The translations under genes and the position numbers were made by a program. Positions 1 to 9,150 of a stretch of DNA of 22,153 nt are shown here, piece by piece; the first letter of the stretch is position 1, and each line of letters begins with the position of its first letter. This DNA is from a virus. The notes beneath the pieces were generated by a model that worked only from the letters and a program-made list of their open reading frames with translations, had not been told where the DNA came from and ran no database searches. Location: positions 1 through 22,153 of the IMG/VR virus record IMGVR_UViG_3300034407_002314. One strand, written 5' to 3'.

Positions 1-1
1 T

Positions 2-3000
2 AATTCAATGAATGCACCTACACAACCAGATGCAGAAACTTCTGCGGAACCAACTTTAGAGGAAAAGAAAGCAGAAATTAAAAATGGTATACCTAAACAA
101 GGTGCTGTTGTTGATGGAGGCAAAGTTGTTTCTGTAATAGAAAACATAGGAGATAGTGCCACAGATTCTGATTTAAAAACTAAACTAGATAACATTCAGG
201 GTAGAACTTTTAAAATGAAAAGGACTTCTCTTGAAACATTATACGAAACAAACAAAGAGTTTAAAAAGTTTGTAGATGAAAATCCTGACATGGTTTATGA
301 TGGTAAGAACAAAAATGCTCCTGCTGTTATTGATAATGAAGGAAATGTTTTAGATGGAATGAAGCGATTGGCTGCTGCATACAACAGAGGTCAAAAAGGA
401 ATTAGAGTTTTTAACGAACAAGAAACCACTGTTTCTAAAGAAGAAGAAACATCTATTGTAAACGCTATAGATAATATTGTATCTCCAACATCTGAGAATA
501 GTACTAATGAATCTATGCAAGACATAGAAAAAATTGGTAACCATTTTCAAAGAGTGTTTAAGGGATCAACAATAGAATTTGATCAAGAAGTATTTAATGC
601 TGAGGCTCAAAAGAGAGGATTAGATCCTGCAAAAAATAAAGGCTTCAGAGACAGAAATACAAACCAAATTTATATAAACCCTAAACTTGCTACGCTAGAT
701 ACACCTATACATGAGTTTGCTCATATATGGGAGGATATGTTGGCTGAAGTTAATCCAGATGCTCATAAAAAAGCAATGGCTTTAATTAAAGGCACAAAGT
801 TTCATAAAGAAGCGGTTGCTAACGGTTATGGAGATAGAGCACTAAACGAGGCTTTAGTACAGGCTATTGGCGAAAAAAGTGCTAAAATATTTAAAGATCC
901 TAAGAGACAATCACAGTTTGAAAAAGTAATTGATCAAGTTAAACAGGCAATTAAACAAGCATTAAACTTACCTGCTGATGCAGATTTTGATATCAAAACA
1001 AGTAGTATTGATGCTGTTATAAACTCAAGTGCTGAGAAAATAATGTCCGCTACAAGTATTGATCCTAATGCAAACAAAGAATCAATTGATGTAGACGCAA
1101 TTGACGCACAGAGATACAAAAACCCTGAGCGTGAAGCAATAAAAGAATTCAATGCGTTAAAAGAAACATTAGAAAACGACCCAACACTATCACAACTTAC
1201 ACCTGTGATGAAGGACGGTAAATATCAATTTACTAAAACAAAATCAGGTAAACTAAAAGTAAAAATTTCTGGTCAATCTTATGCTTTAGTTAATGGAGTT
1301 AATGAACACTTTGAGGGGACTATTGAAGAGAAAATAGATCTGATTGGTGACAAAATTGTAGATGAATTTGAAGCCAATAAGGATGTACCTGAAGTAGTTA
1401 AAGGTTTAGGATGGTATAAAGATTTACATCTAAATATGAGAAACCTCTTTGGAGGTAGAACTAATTTCTTTGGTAGATTATTAGGTGCAACTTCTGGACA
1501 GACAGATGTACAGCAAAATTACAAATATGCTACTCAAGCATTAGAGGCTTACTCAAAGGGTGCTTATGACAAATACCTTGAAGAGTATAAAGAGTTTATT
1601 GATAGGGTAGAACAGTTTGAAAACGAAGAGGAATTAAATCAATTCTTTAACGAATATAAGGGAAGAGCAATAAACGCTTTAAAAAAACAAGGCAAAACTG
1701 CTTATAGCGAATCAAGACTTAAGCCCGATCCCAAAGACATTAACGAAACAAAAAGAAAGTTATTAAATCTATGGCCAAAGGCTAATCCTTTATATAGAAC
1801 TGATAATCCTACAAAACTATACGGTATTAATAGTCCTGCTGCTGCAAAGGTATTAGCAGGTATATGGTTGCAACAAACTCAACAATCAAAGACAAATAAC
1901 TTTTATGAAAATGTTGTTGGTCTAACAACAAATCCTACTATTGATTTATGGGCTGCTCGTACAATAAGACGAATGGTTTACGATGGCAATGTTGATAGAT
2001 ACAGAATTGCTGAGAGAGCAGAGCAAGGTGTGGATGAAAGAGTTTATGCTGCTGAAGCAGGAGGTTTTTCAGATTATCAATTAGCGGAAGAGGTTATCAA
2101 AAACGCTTCGGCAAAACTAGACATGGATCCCGATGATCTACAGGCATACTTATGGTTTGCAGAAAAGGATCTTTGGTTAAAGAAAGGATGGTCAAAAGGA
2201 ACTGCCGCTAAGAAATCTGATTTTAGGGAAGAGGCTGCTAAAAATGATATCACTAGATATTATTTAGGATTAAGTACAGAAAGAGATCAGTATACAGATC
2301 CTGAGTTAGAAGCAAAAGATAACTTAGAGATAATAGAAGAGGAAAGACAGTCTATTCAAAATGACTTAAGAGAGGGTGACCTGGTATCATTAAAAGTAAA
2401 CGAGACACAGGGACAGTATTTAATATATCCTGAAAGAAGTTTTGATGCTGAGATGATTGTAAAGTCGGATCAAGATATGACTCCTGTTTTGAAGAGGGCT
2501 ATAGAGTCTGCAAAGAAACATGAGCAAGAGTCTGTGTTCTTATCAGAGGTATTACCTATTGATGAGAGAATGGATCCTGAAACAATGGAGAGAGAATTGG
2601 CTAAACGTCCAAACGCTCGGCCTGCTGTTGAAATGCAATTTAGAACTCCTATGAGTTTTGAAGAAGCATCTACTTTTGCTAGAGAAAATTTAGACAAAGA
2701 AGGTGTTCAATTAGGACCAGTAAAAACAGATATCTCTGGTTATACTTTTATAACTAATGAAGCAGGAGATAAAGTCTTAGGTGTTAAGTATCAGTTTGTT
2801 CCAGAGTTTGTATTTGAAAACGAAGAGGATATTACAGATGATAATGTAAGGCAAGCAGTTAGCGACTGGAGTAATAATGCACATGAAACTAAATTAAATT
2901 TAGAAAACAACGAAAATGTTTTGTACTTTTACAACCATTATGTAGATACATTCGTTGCTCACAATAATCAATACAACGGAATCTTAAATAATATAGAAAA

Positions 3001-6000
3001 TGGATCAAAAGACATATTTAAAGGAACTAGCAAAACACGCACAAAGGAATACTTCCAATCAAAGGCCACAAGAGTCGAATCCCAACAAGGAAGTCCAAGT
3101 GTCGATGCACAAAGACAACAAGATGAAGGGGATAGATCCCGCTTCTCTGGAACTGTATCGCCAAATGATGGCGGATCGATTTCAGGAGTCGAACACAGAA
3201 GAATAGATCAAGCAAAACTACCTGATCAACTTACACAATTACTTACTACATTGAGTGGACAAGGCATGGTGCCTTCTAAACTTATTCACGCAATTAAGAT
3301 TTATTCTCAAAGAGTAGATGGTAAAGAACTATCTACTGAACAAGCGAGAATGCTGCTTAATAAGTTTATGCAATCTCAAGGTTTCAGACAAAGAGGTTTT
3401 GAGACAGGATCAATTACAAAGGGTAAAGATTCTGATGTAGGTAAACAAGAAGTGTATGATTGGGTAAACGAAAATCCAAACTATTATGAAACCATGGATA
3501 TGAAACAAACCATGGAACTAATATTGGAGGATATAAATTCTAGAGGAGGTTTTGAAGCGGAGCAAGTTATAAAAGACTTACTAAAAGCAGATCCTACAAT
3601 AAAAGAATTGCCTAGAGTTCAACTTGCTAGACAAGCGGCATTACATCATTATGGATTAAAGGTTAGTAAACTTAGATCAGAAGGTGCATCAGAAACAGAA
3701 ATCGATTCTGTTATAGATACAATGGCTCAAATCGAACGTGCTCTAGCAAAAGATGCTACGTTTGCAGGTCAAGCCTCTGCCGCATTAAGATCTTGGACAG
3801 CACAAACAGCCGCTACATTAATTGACAGGACTGAACGTGCCATGGAGAAGTTTAACGAGGACATGGATAATAAAAGTAAGTTTGGTAATTTTATTCATAG
3901 GCTTTTTGGAGGTAAACAAAAATTAGAAAGCACAACACTATCACCAGAACAGCGTAAAAAAATTGAAGAGTTACACTCTATAATTAAAGACGCTCCTGCT
4001 AACAGTGAACTTGCTAATGTTGCTATGAGATCTATGTATAAATATATGGATTCAGTATTACCTTCTTACACATGGCAAGACACGTTTTTTGGTTTGCAAT
4101 ACGCAGCACTTTTATCAGGTGTTTCTACGCAAGTATTAAATGTAACATCAGGTAGTGCAAACATTGTTTTGCAACCATTAATGGAAATGTCTAGAATAGA
4201 TAAAATCTTTACAGGCGGTTACTTTGATTTCATAAGAAAGATTGGTTCTGGCACAACTAAAAAAGGTATGCAGCAAGGCTATAACATGGCTATGGATATC
4301 TGGAAAAATGGAGCCAGAGTAGATAAATACCAGAACTCTGAAAGCACACCAGATGGTGGTCAGTACAATGTTTTAGAAACTACAGAGTTTAAAACAGGTG
4401 GTAAAGCAAACCCTTACAACTACTATAAGTATGTGGGTAGAATGTTAAATGCTACTGATAGATTTATAAGTAAAGTTGGATATGAAGGTAGATATTATAA
4501 TTATCTGATAGATCAATTAAGAAAAGATGGTGTTCCTAAAAGTCAATTAAGAAAGAGAGCATCAGAGTTATACTTAGCAACTGAAGTTAGTAGAACCGCA
4601 CAAAAGGAAATGGAAACCTTAATGAACAGAATGCGTGAGGCTGATCCTGATACTGATTTTAGTAATATAGAAGTTGTTAGAGCAAGAGAATTAATGCACG
4701 AAGCACTTGCTTTAAAATACAGTGAAGACTTTGTTGACAAATCAGATGCTGAACTTGAGGTAATGAAGGAAAAAGATGGTTTCGATGGAACCATTGAAGA
4801 GTTTAAAGAATACATGAAGGCCATGAAAGAGGCTGAAATAAACGGTATTGCTACAGACGCTAACTTGGCTAGTAATTCACAGGTGTTTATAGACAATAGA
4901 CCAGGAAGTTTTTCTCAACCTATTGCTTGGGTCGCTGAGAAAATTCGACAAGCATCCAATTCACAAAGTATAGGATTTGGTGGAAAACTTGCCATAAAAT
5001 CATTTGTACCTTTTACAAGTATTATTGGTTCAATTGGTGAATATATGATCGATGTTACACCTGGTATAGGTTTAGCAAGAGCATATATGGCTAAGGATGG
5101 TTTAGGTGAAAAGGGATCTAGAATGAGAGACGAACAAATGTCTAGAGCATACTTTGGTACAATGTCGTTTTTAGGTCTAGCAGCACTTGCGGCTAAGGCA
5201 TATGAAGATGATGATGAAAAACCGTTTTTTGAAGTAAGTGGTGGAGGTTACAACAACTCTAATATGTACACTAGAAACGATATGAAGAATGCTGAACTAC
5301 CTCCATATTCTTTTAGAGTTGGTAATGTGGTTATGGATTACAGAAACATAGTTCCTTTATCAATTCCATTGGCCATCATAGGTAATTATATGGAAACTCA
5401 CAAGATGACAGGAGGAAAAGGTGAGGTGTTTGATGATATGATGTCTAGACTAACTATTGCTTATGCAAACTCAGCAAACTTAATTATGGATTCATCTGTA
5501 CTTACATCTGTGAAAGAATTAACTGAGGCTATATTTGGTCAAGTAGATGGTAGAGGATCTCAGTTTGATCCTAATACAGTTAGTGATTCTAGTTTAAATA
5601 AAACATTACAGCGAATAGGTAAAACATCTATAAAATCTATTGGAGGAACTGTTTTAAGACCACTACCACAAAACCTAAATTTATTTAGACAAACGACTAA
5701 AATTCTTGACGCAAACTCATACAGTGCGGGAGATGCTAAAAATGCATTATTATATGCAGCAGGACTTAGTCAAATAGCAGGTCAACCAAAGGTAGATGTG
5801 TTTGGTGAACAGGCTAAAAGTTACCCAGGTGAAACAGTAATTCCATATACTCATTGGTTAGGCTTAAGAGGTGAAGATGCTAGATGGCAGTTTTTAGATA
5901 AGTATAATGCTTATCCTGGTAAAATTCAAAACAGACCTATGAAGATAGGAAGAGATATGAGAACTCTTACAGATGATGAACTTTACCAACATCAAATAAC

Positions 6001-6193
6001 TACTGGTCAAGAGTTTAATAAACTCATTACTAAATATATGAAAGGAAGAGGTAGACTTGAAGATAAAATACTTACTTATTCAGGTAGATCTCAAAGCATG
6101 CACAAGATGAATATCTCTAAAATGTGGACTGCTGCTCAGGCTAAATCTAAACTCAAGAATAAAAAATCCTGGAGAAACACAATAATAGATTAA
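2..6193 (+). CDS. Giant polyvalent phage protein with zincin metallopeptidase motif (5' end open at window edge)
   Basis: The frame is open from base 2, so the first in-window ATG (base 8) may be internal; from there the product has 2061 residues. Numbering from that Met, residues about 20-135 end in a ParB-like stretch with D116-G-M-K-R120. Residues 175-330 hold H235-E-F-A-H239, an HExxH zinc-protease motif, with E281 as a candidate third ligand. Residues 600-720 are a helical domain. The last third has hydrophobic stretches near 1362-1390, 1665-1690, 1714-1730 and 1780-1795. This arrangement matches the phage polyvalent proteins, long multi-domain products thought to be packaged and injected with the DNA. 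It lies directly upstream of the lysis genes, as late or internal virion proteins often do. The family call is by architecture, and substrate and exact role are unknown. Confidence 0.8.
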   Translation, partial: NSMNAPTQPDAETSAEPTLEEKKAEIKNGIPKQGAVVDGGKVVSVIENIGDSATDSDLKTKLDNIQGRTFKMKRTSLETLYETNKEFKKFVDENPDMVYDGKNKNAPAVIDNEGNVLDGMKRLAAAYNRGQKGIRVFNEQETTVSKEEETSIVNAIDNIVSPTSENSTNESMQDIEKIGNHFQRVFKGSTIEFDQEVFNAEAQKRGLDPAKNKGFRDRNTNQIYINPKLATLDTPIHEFAHIWEDMLAEVNPDAHKKAMALIKGTKFHKEAVANGYGDRALNEALVQAIGEKSAKIFKDPKRQSQFEKVIDQVKQAIKQALNLPADADFDIKTSSIDAVINSSAEKIMSATSIDPNANKESIDVDAIDAQRYKNPEREAIKEFNALKETLENDPTLSQLTPVMKDGKYQFTKTKSGKLKVKISGQSYALVNGVNEHFEGTIEEKIDLIGDKIVDEFEANKDVPEVVKGLGWYKDLHLNMRNLFGGRTNFFGRLLGATSGQTDVQQNYKYATQALEAYSKGAYDKYLEEYKEFIDRVEQFENEEELNQFFNEYKGRAINALKKQGKTAYSESRLKPDPKDINETKRKLLNLWPKANPLYRTDNPTKLYGINSPAAAKVLAGIWLQQTQQSKTNNFYENVVGLTTNPTIDLWAARTIRRMVYDGNVDRYRIAERAEQGVDERVYAAEAGGFSDYQLAEEVIKNASAKLDMDPDDLQAYLWFAEKDLWLKKGWSKGTAAKKSDFREEAAKNDITRYYLGLSTERDQYTDPELEAKDNLEIIEEERQSIQNDLREGDLVSLKVNETQGQYLIYPERSFDAEMIVKSDQDMTPVLKRAIESAKKHEQESVFLSEVLPIDERMDPETMERELAKRPNARPAVEMQFRTPMSFEEASTFARENLDKEGVQLGPVKTDISGYTFITNEAGDKVLGVKYQFVPEFVFENEEDITDDNVRQAVSDWSNNAHETKLNLENNENVLYFYNHYVDTFVAHNNQYNGILNNIENGSKDIFKGTSKTRTKEYFQSKATRVESQQGSPSVDAQRQQDEGDRSRFSGTVSPNDGGSISGVEHRRIDQAKLPDQLTQLLTTLSGQGMVPSKLIHAIKIYSQRVDGKELSTEQARMLLNKFMQSQGFRQRGFETGSITKGKDSDVGKQEVYDWVNENPNYYETMDMKQTMELILEDINSRGGFEAEQVIKDLLKADPTIKELPRVQLARQAALHHYGLKVSKLRSEGASETEIDSVIDTMAQIERALAKDATFAGQASAALRSWTAQTAATLIDRTERAMEKFNEDMDNKSKFGNFIHRLFGGKQKLESTTLSPEQRKKIEELHSIIKDAPANSELANVAMRSMYKYMDSVLPSYTWQDTFFGLQYAALLSGVSTQVLNVTSGSANIVLQPLMEMSRIDKIFTGGYFDFIRKIGSGTTKKGMQQGYNMAMDIWKNGARVDKYQNSESTPDGGQYNVLETTEFKTGGKANPYNYYKYVGRMLNATDRFISKVGYEGRYYNYLIDQLRKDGVPKSQLRKRASELYLATEVSRTAQKEMETLMNRMREADPDTDFSNIEVVRARELMHEALALKYSEDFVDKSDAELEVMKEKDGFDGTIEEFKEYMKAMKEAEINGIATDANLASNSQVFIDNRPGSFSQPIAWVAEKIRQASNSQSIGFGGKLAIKSFVPFTSIIGSIGEYMIDVTPGIGLARAYMAKDGLGEKGSRMRDEQMSRAYFGTMSFLGLAALAAKAYEDDDEKPFFEVSGGGYNNSNMYTRNDMKNAELPPYSFRVGNVVMDYRNIVPLSIPLAIIGNYMETHKMTGGKGEVFDDMMSRLTIAYANSANLIMDSSVLTSVKELTEAIFGQVDGRGSQFDPNTVSDSSLNKTLQRIGKTSIKSIGGTVLRPLPQNLNLFRQTTKILDANSYSAGDAKNALLYAAGLSQIAGQPKVDVFGEQAKSYPGETVIPYTHWLGLRGEDARWQFLDKYNAYPGKIQNRPMKIGRDMRTLTDDELYQHQITTGQEFNKLITKYMKGRGRLEDKILTYSGRSQSMHKMNISKMWTAAQAKSKLKNKKSWRNTIID

Positions 6194-6195
6194 TT

Positions 6196-6636
6196 ATGAG
6201 AGAAATAGACAAGATCATTGTGCATTGCACAGCGACACAAGAAGGTAAGCCTATATCAGTTAGCACCATTGATAAATGGCATAAGAAAAGAGGTTGGTCA
6301 GGAATTGGGTATCATTATGTTGTGCAATTAGATGGTACAATAAATCGGGGGCGACCAATTGAAAAGCAAGGTGCTCATGTCAAGAATCAAAATAAAAGTA
6401 GTATCGGTATTACATATGTAGGAGGAGTAGAATCTGAAAGAGGTGAAGACGGTAAATGGATTGCAAAAGATACAAGGACGGAAGCACAAAAAGATAGTTT
6501 AGAGTATCTGATTGGTTATCTTTGTGCTAGTTATCCAGGGTCAGAGGTATCAGGTCATAATAATTGGTCTAGCAAAAGTTGCCCATGCTTTGATGCAAAA
6601 GAAGAATATAAATCCATACAAGAAAAATATGTTTGA
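6196..6636 (+). CDS. N-acetylmuramoyl-L-alanine amidase (T7 lysozyme type endolysin)
   Basis: This 146-residue endolysin should cut the amide bond between N-acetylmuramic acid and L-alanine in peptidoglycan during host lysis. It has the Amidase_2 / T7 lysozyme pattern. Zinc ligands are H10 (in IVHCTAT), H121 (in SGHNNW) and C129 (in KSCPCFD). Y39 (in GIGYHYV) and K127 align with the catalytic tyrosine and lysine of T7 lysozyme. Length is close to the 151 residues of the T7 enzyme, with no signal peptide, so export would need the holin downstream. The ATG lies 2 bases after the polyvalent gene stop, and the 3' end overlaps the next small ORF by 8 bases, placing it first in a lysis cassette. 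Confidence 0.95.
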   Translation: MREIDKIIVHCTATQEGKPISVSTIDKWHKKRGWSGIGYHYVVQLDGTINRGRPIEKQGAHVKNQNKSSIGITYVGGVESERGEDGKWIAKDTRTEAQKDSLEYLIGYLCASYPGSEVSGHNNWSSKSCPCFDAKEEYKSIQEKYV

Positions 6637-6796
6637 TAATTTAGGCTACGTTGTAGCAATATCAGAAAGGTTTAGGATTGGTCCAATGTTAGGTTGGGCA
6701 TTCTACACACCTGATGATGAGGAAGACAATTATGAGTTGAATATTTATATAATATTCATAATGATTCACATTAAATGGTGGGAAGGCGATGAGTGA
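6629..6796 (+). CDS. Small 55-residue protein in lysis cassette
   Basis: ATG at 6629 overlaps the last 8 bases of the amidase gene and gives 55 residues. The same frame stays open upstream inside the amidase, but the start at 6629 fits translational coupling best. The product has a charged middle (TPDDEEDNYELN) followed by a hydrophobic stretch (IYIIFIMIHIKWW) that could be a beta strand or a short membrane-associated segment. I recognise no named family. Position between endolysin and holin suggests a lysis accessory role, which is inference only. Confidence 0.6.
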   Translation: MFDNLGYVVAISERFRIGPMLGWAFYTPDDEEDNYELNIYIIFIMIHIKWWEGDE

Positions 6797-6929
6797 TACA
6801 AGCAGCAATAGTGGGCCACAATTAAATGCCTTACGCAGTAATTATAATAAATTAGTTTCTAAAAAACTTTACTTATCTAAAAGTAAAAAAGTACAATGGG
6901 AATCTAAAAGAAGATTTGGCAATATTTAA
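6789..6929 (+). CDS. Small basic 46-residue protein
   Basis: ATG at 6789 overlaps the preceding ORF stop by 8 bases (ATGAGTGA), a spacing typical of coupled phage genes. The 46-residue product begins MSDTSSNSGPQLNALRSNYN and is lysine/arginine-rich toward its end (KLYLSKSKKVQWESKRRFGNI). No membrane segment or named motif is seen. Codon use matches the neighbours, and the frame fills what would otherwise be a coding gap. Function unknown; the call rests on context and frame. Confidence 0.5.
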   Translation: MSDTSSNSGPQLNALRSNYNKLVSKKLYLSKSKKVQWESKRRFGNI

Positions 6930-6933
6930 TCCA

Positions 6934-7185
6934 ATGTCTAAGGAGGATGTAAACATAAATAAGTTTTTAGCAAACAATTGGTCAATCGTAGTTGGTTTGT
7001 TGGCTGCTATATTTACAGCAGGAACTATTTTTGCTCAGTTTACTGCATTAAAAGTAGAATTAACAACTGTACATGAACGGTTAGACAAGAAAATAAAAGT
7101 CATCAACGAAATAGAAGATAGAATTGTTGGTATCGAAAAAGAATTGCAATACGAAAAAGGATACCTAGAAGGTAAAAAAAAATAA
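6934..7185 (+). CDS. Single-span membrane protein with coiled coil, lysis cassette
   Basis: I start this gene at ATG 6934; an in-frame TTG at 6916 is possible but would overlap the previous ORF by 14 bases. The 83-residue product has one clear transmembrane helix at about residues 17-38 (SIVVGLLAAIFTAGTIFAQF) and then a charged coiled-coil-like tail to the end (residues 40-78, with E/K/I heptad-like spacing). This layout fits an inner-membrane lysis accessory protein such as a spanin-like or holin-associated protein. No lipobox is present, so it is not an outer-membrane spanin. It lies 6 bases upstream of the holin gene. Confidence 0.7.
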   Translation: MSKEDVNINKFLANNWSIVVGLLAAIFTAGTIFAQFTALKVELTTVHERLDKKIKVINEIEDRIVGIEKELQYEKGYLEGKKK

Positions 7186-7191
7186 AAAGGC

Positions 7192-7629
7192 ATGAGCAAA
7201 CCAAAGAAAAAATTTAAGGATACTAAAGTCGGTCAATTTTTAATTAAGAAAGTACCATCTATTTTAGGCATAGTGGGAGATGTATTACCTGATGCGGGTG
7301 TGTTGGGTGTCGTTAAAAAATTAATAGAAAAAGAAGATCCTAAAGTATTAAGTCCTGAAGATAAAGAAACAGCACTAAAACTTTTAGATATTGACATGAT
7401 TGAAATGCAAGAAGTCACAAAAAGATGGACTTCAGACATGGCAAGTACATCATGGTTGAGTCAGAATGTAAGACCTATGACCCTCGTATTTTTTTCGGTT
7501 AGTTATATTGTTGGTTGGTACCTAGATTATCCCTTAGAATCGGTCTCAGGTGTACTGAGTTTGATTGTAGGAGCATACTTTGGCTCCAGAGGAATTGAAA
7601 AAGTCATGGGTAACAATAGACATAAGTAA
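7192..7629 (+). CDS. Holin of the 3TM family
   Basis: The 145-residue product has a basic N-terminus (MSKPKKKFKDTK), an amphipathic or hydrophobic region at about 20-42 and two strong hydrophobic segments near 93-110 (PMTLVFFSVSYIVGWYL) and 117-132 (SVSGVLSLIVGAYFGSRG). The stretch EVTKRWTSDMASTSWLSQNVRP before the membrane spans is the hallmark of the 3TM phage holin family (Holin_3TMs). It should form the membrane lesion that releases the upstream amidase. It is the last rightward gene; its TAA is immediately followed by the stop codon of the convergent integrase gene. Confidence 0.85.
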   Translation: MSKPKKKFKDTKVGQFLIKKVPSILGIVGDVLPDAGVLGVVKKLIEKEDPKVLSPEDKETALKLLDIDMIEMQEVTKRWTSDMASTSWLSQNVRPMTLVFFSVSYIVGWYLDYPLESVSGVLSLIVGAYFGSRGIEKVMGNNRHK

Positions 7630-8883
7630 TTACAATGTAGTTACTTTATCCCTCAACATTTCAAACATTTCAGATACCCTGTACTTAATTAAAATGTCTG
7701 AATGAAACTTTGTATACTTTGCTAACATCATGGGTGCCTGAGTGTCCTTATAGTGTTTTGAAATTGTATTGTCTGTTTGAAACATAAGTTCTCTAATATC
7801 GGCATCAGGAATACTAATAATAGACCCTGTTGTATTAAATGCTTTTCTTGCTGATTTATAACTATGACCTGTCAATTTTTTAAATTGCATTTGATTGACT
7901 TTCCAAACACTATCATCAACCAAACCACTCATTATTGGAAAAAGACTTTTATTATTTGGATTAGTTAAGCGGTTTAATAATAATATGATTTCTTTAATTG
8001 GATTTAGTCCCATATACACCAATCCCATTTTGTTAGTTTTTGATCTAAAATGTTTATACACCATATTTTCCTCAGCAAACAAATATTTTTTATGGTTCTC
8101 ATAGGTAGAGTTTACGAATGATTTCATTGATAATTTTTCAAGATCTTTAGCATACATTCCTCTCAATGAAAACATTAACAAATAAATTAAAATAGATATT
8201 ACTTCTTTTTTAAATTTCTTGTCATTGTGATTTAATTTTTTTATTACATCAATTAACTCATGAGACTTCATCCATTGTGGTGTGAAATTTTTTTGAGGAT
8301 TTGTTCTAACGTGAGGAAAAACATTAAATGTGATTTCATCTTTTAATGCGTGAGAATGAAGTGCTTTTATTGCTCTATGATAAGTATTAAATGTAGCGGG
8401 ACTTCTTCCTTTTTCTGCCAGGACTTTTTTAAGTTTTACCCAAACTTGTTTCTGACATATATCTTGAAAAGTAAGGTTTTTAATTCCAATGTTAGCAGCA
8501 ACCGACCTGACTTTATTTTTATAGTCATTGAAAGTAGTTTCTCTCATTTGATCTTTAAGATGATTGTCTAAGTAGGAATTAATATCATTCACATAAGATC
8601 CATAGGTTAACCTAGTTTTAGCCTCTTCAAAAGTAAGACTTCCAATAGCACTTTGCATGTGAAGATCATGAACAACATCCGTTAGTTTTTTTACTTGTTT
8701 ATTCTTTTGTTCAAAATATGGATGATCAGGTTTTAACCTTTTATTTTTTTTATCCCAATGTTTTTTATACACTTTTATTGCAGTATATATTTTTTTATCA
8801 AGCAGTTTGTTTTTGAAACGAACATGTAACAATACAGTTCCATCCTTATTAGTTTCTTTTCTGCTTCCAATTAATAATCCCAT
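7630..8883 (-). CDS. Tyrosine site-specific recombinase (phage integrase), degenerate active-site box
   Basis: This 417-residue protein has the three-part build of Bacteroidetes phage and ICE integrases: an N-terminal arm-binding domain (1-90), a SAM-like core-binding domain (about 95-185) and a catalytic domain (205-417). The first catalytic arginine is R241 (FSLRGMYAKDL), a lysine near 282-285 fits the beta-hairpin lysine, R346 is in SYKSARKAF, and Y378 (ISKHYKD) is the probable nucleophile. The usual HxxR histidine is replaced by K343 and the GH position by F368-Q369. Such changes occur in active members of this group, so I treat it as functional. The start codon directly abuts one of two 23-bp repeats, which suggests arm-site autoregulation. 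It should insert and excise the prophage. Confidence 0.9.
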   Translation of the reverse strand: MGLLIGSRKETNKDGTVLLHVRFKNKLLDKKIYTAIKVYKKHWDKKNKRLKPDHPYFEQKNKQVKKLTDVVHDLHMQSAIGSLTFEEAKTRLTYGSYVNDINSYLDNHLKDQMRETTFNDYKNKVRSVAANIGIKNLTFQDICQKQVWVKLKKVLAEKGRSPATFNTYHRAIKALHSHALKDEITFNVFPHVRTNPQKNFTPQWMKSHELIDVIKKLNHNDKKFKKEVISILIYLLMFSLRGMYAKDLEKLSMKSFVNSTYENHKKYLFAEENMVYKHFRSKTNKMGLVYMGLNPIKEIILLLNRLTNPNNKSLFPIMSGLVDDSVWKVNQMQFKKLTGHSYKSARKAFNTTGSIISIPDADIRELMFQTDNTISKHYKDTQAPMMLAKYTKFHSDILIKYRVSEMFEMLRDKVTTL

Positions 8884-8905
8884 GGTCCCTAATTTGGTCC
8901 CTAAA
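8883..8905. repeat. 23-bp direct repeat, copy 1 (arm-type integrase site candidate)
   Basis: TGGTCCCTAATTTGGTCCCT followed by AAA is identical to 9108-9130. Each copy holds two tandem units of TTTGGTCCCTAA (12-bp period; the first unit of this copy is degraded at its left edge). Its left end touches the integrase start codon. Paired tandem short repeats flanking about 200 bp beside an integrase gene resemble arm-type binding sites; this role is inferred. Confidence 0.75.
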
Positions 8906-9107
8906 ACATAAAATGCTGTTTATAAGGTGTTAGCCTCAAAGTTATACACAAAACACGAAAATCTGAGGGTAGGTTATTAACATTAGGTCAAAGTTATTGT
9001 ATATATTTGCCCTTATGTTTAACATGATGTTAATTTATCAGCAAGTCACTGTTTAATACCTCTACCTCATAAAAAAGAGACAGATCTTAACTGAAATGTC
9101 TCTCTTT
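8906..9107. promoter_or_regulatory. Intergenic control/attachment region between integrase and early operon
   Basis: No gene is seen here. The region holds a perfect 15-bp palindrome at 9019-9033 (TTAACAT-G-ATGTTAA), another TTAACAT at 8977-8983 within TTATTAACAT, and two CAAAGTTA elements at 8937-8944 and 8989-8996, which read on the minus strand as TAACTTTG, matching the Bacteroidetes -7 form TAnnTTTG. No convincing -33 element is seen for either, so an integrase promoter is likely but unresolved. Bounded by the two 23-bp repeats, this interval is the best candidate for attP, but no core crossover sequence can be assigned from this window. Confidence 0.5.
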
Positions 9108-9108
9108 T
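9071..9108 (-). terminator. Rho-independent terminator of the leftward early operon
   Basis: Read on the minus strand, a stem formed by AGAGACA / TGTCTCT (14-nt loop) runs into a T6 tract. It lies about 40 bases beyond the stop of the last early gene (9151). The plus-strand reading also ends in four Ts (positions 9105-9108), so it may work in both directions. It should insulate the integrase gene from early-operon transcription. Confidence 0.75.
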
Positions 9109-9130
9109 GGTCCCTAATTTGGTCCCTAAA
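9108..9130. repeat. 23-bp direct repeat, copy 2 (arm-type integrase site candidate)
   Basis: Exact copy of 8883-8905, 225 bp away in the same orientation. Here both 12-bp units (TTTGGTCCCTAA) are intact, because the copy is preceded by TT. It overlaps the right edge of the terminator. An ATGTTAATAA element follows at 9135-9144, in inverted orientation to the TTATTAACAT at 8974-8983. Confidence 0.75.
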
Positions 9131-9150
9131 TTTGATGTTAATAACTTTGA

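Noticed and set aside
3000-3206. 68-codon plus-strand open frame within the polyvalent gene
   Set aside because: Out-of-frame shadow in a low-complexity stretch with no start context; the main frame continues uninterrupted.
4543-4896. 117-codon minus-strand open frame inside the polyvalent gene
   Set aside because: It is antisense to a continuous, compositionally normal gene; serine-rich translation is typical of a reversed frame.
6941-6946. AGGAGG, a perfect Shine-Dalgarno-like hexamer
   Set aside because: It lies inside the 6934-7185 gene (Lys-Glu-Asp codons), and no start codon follows at suitable spacing.
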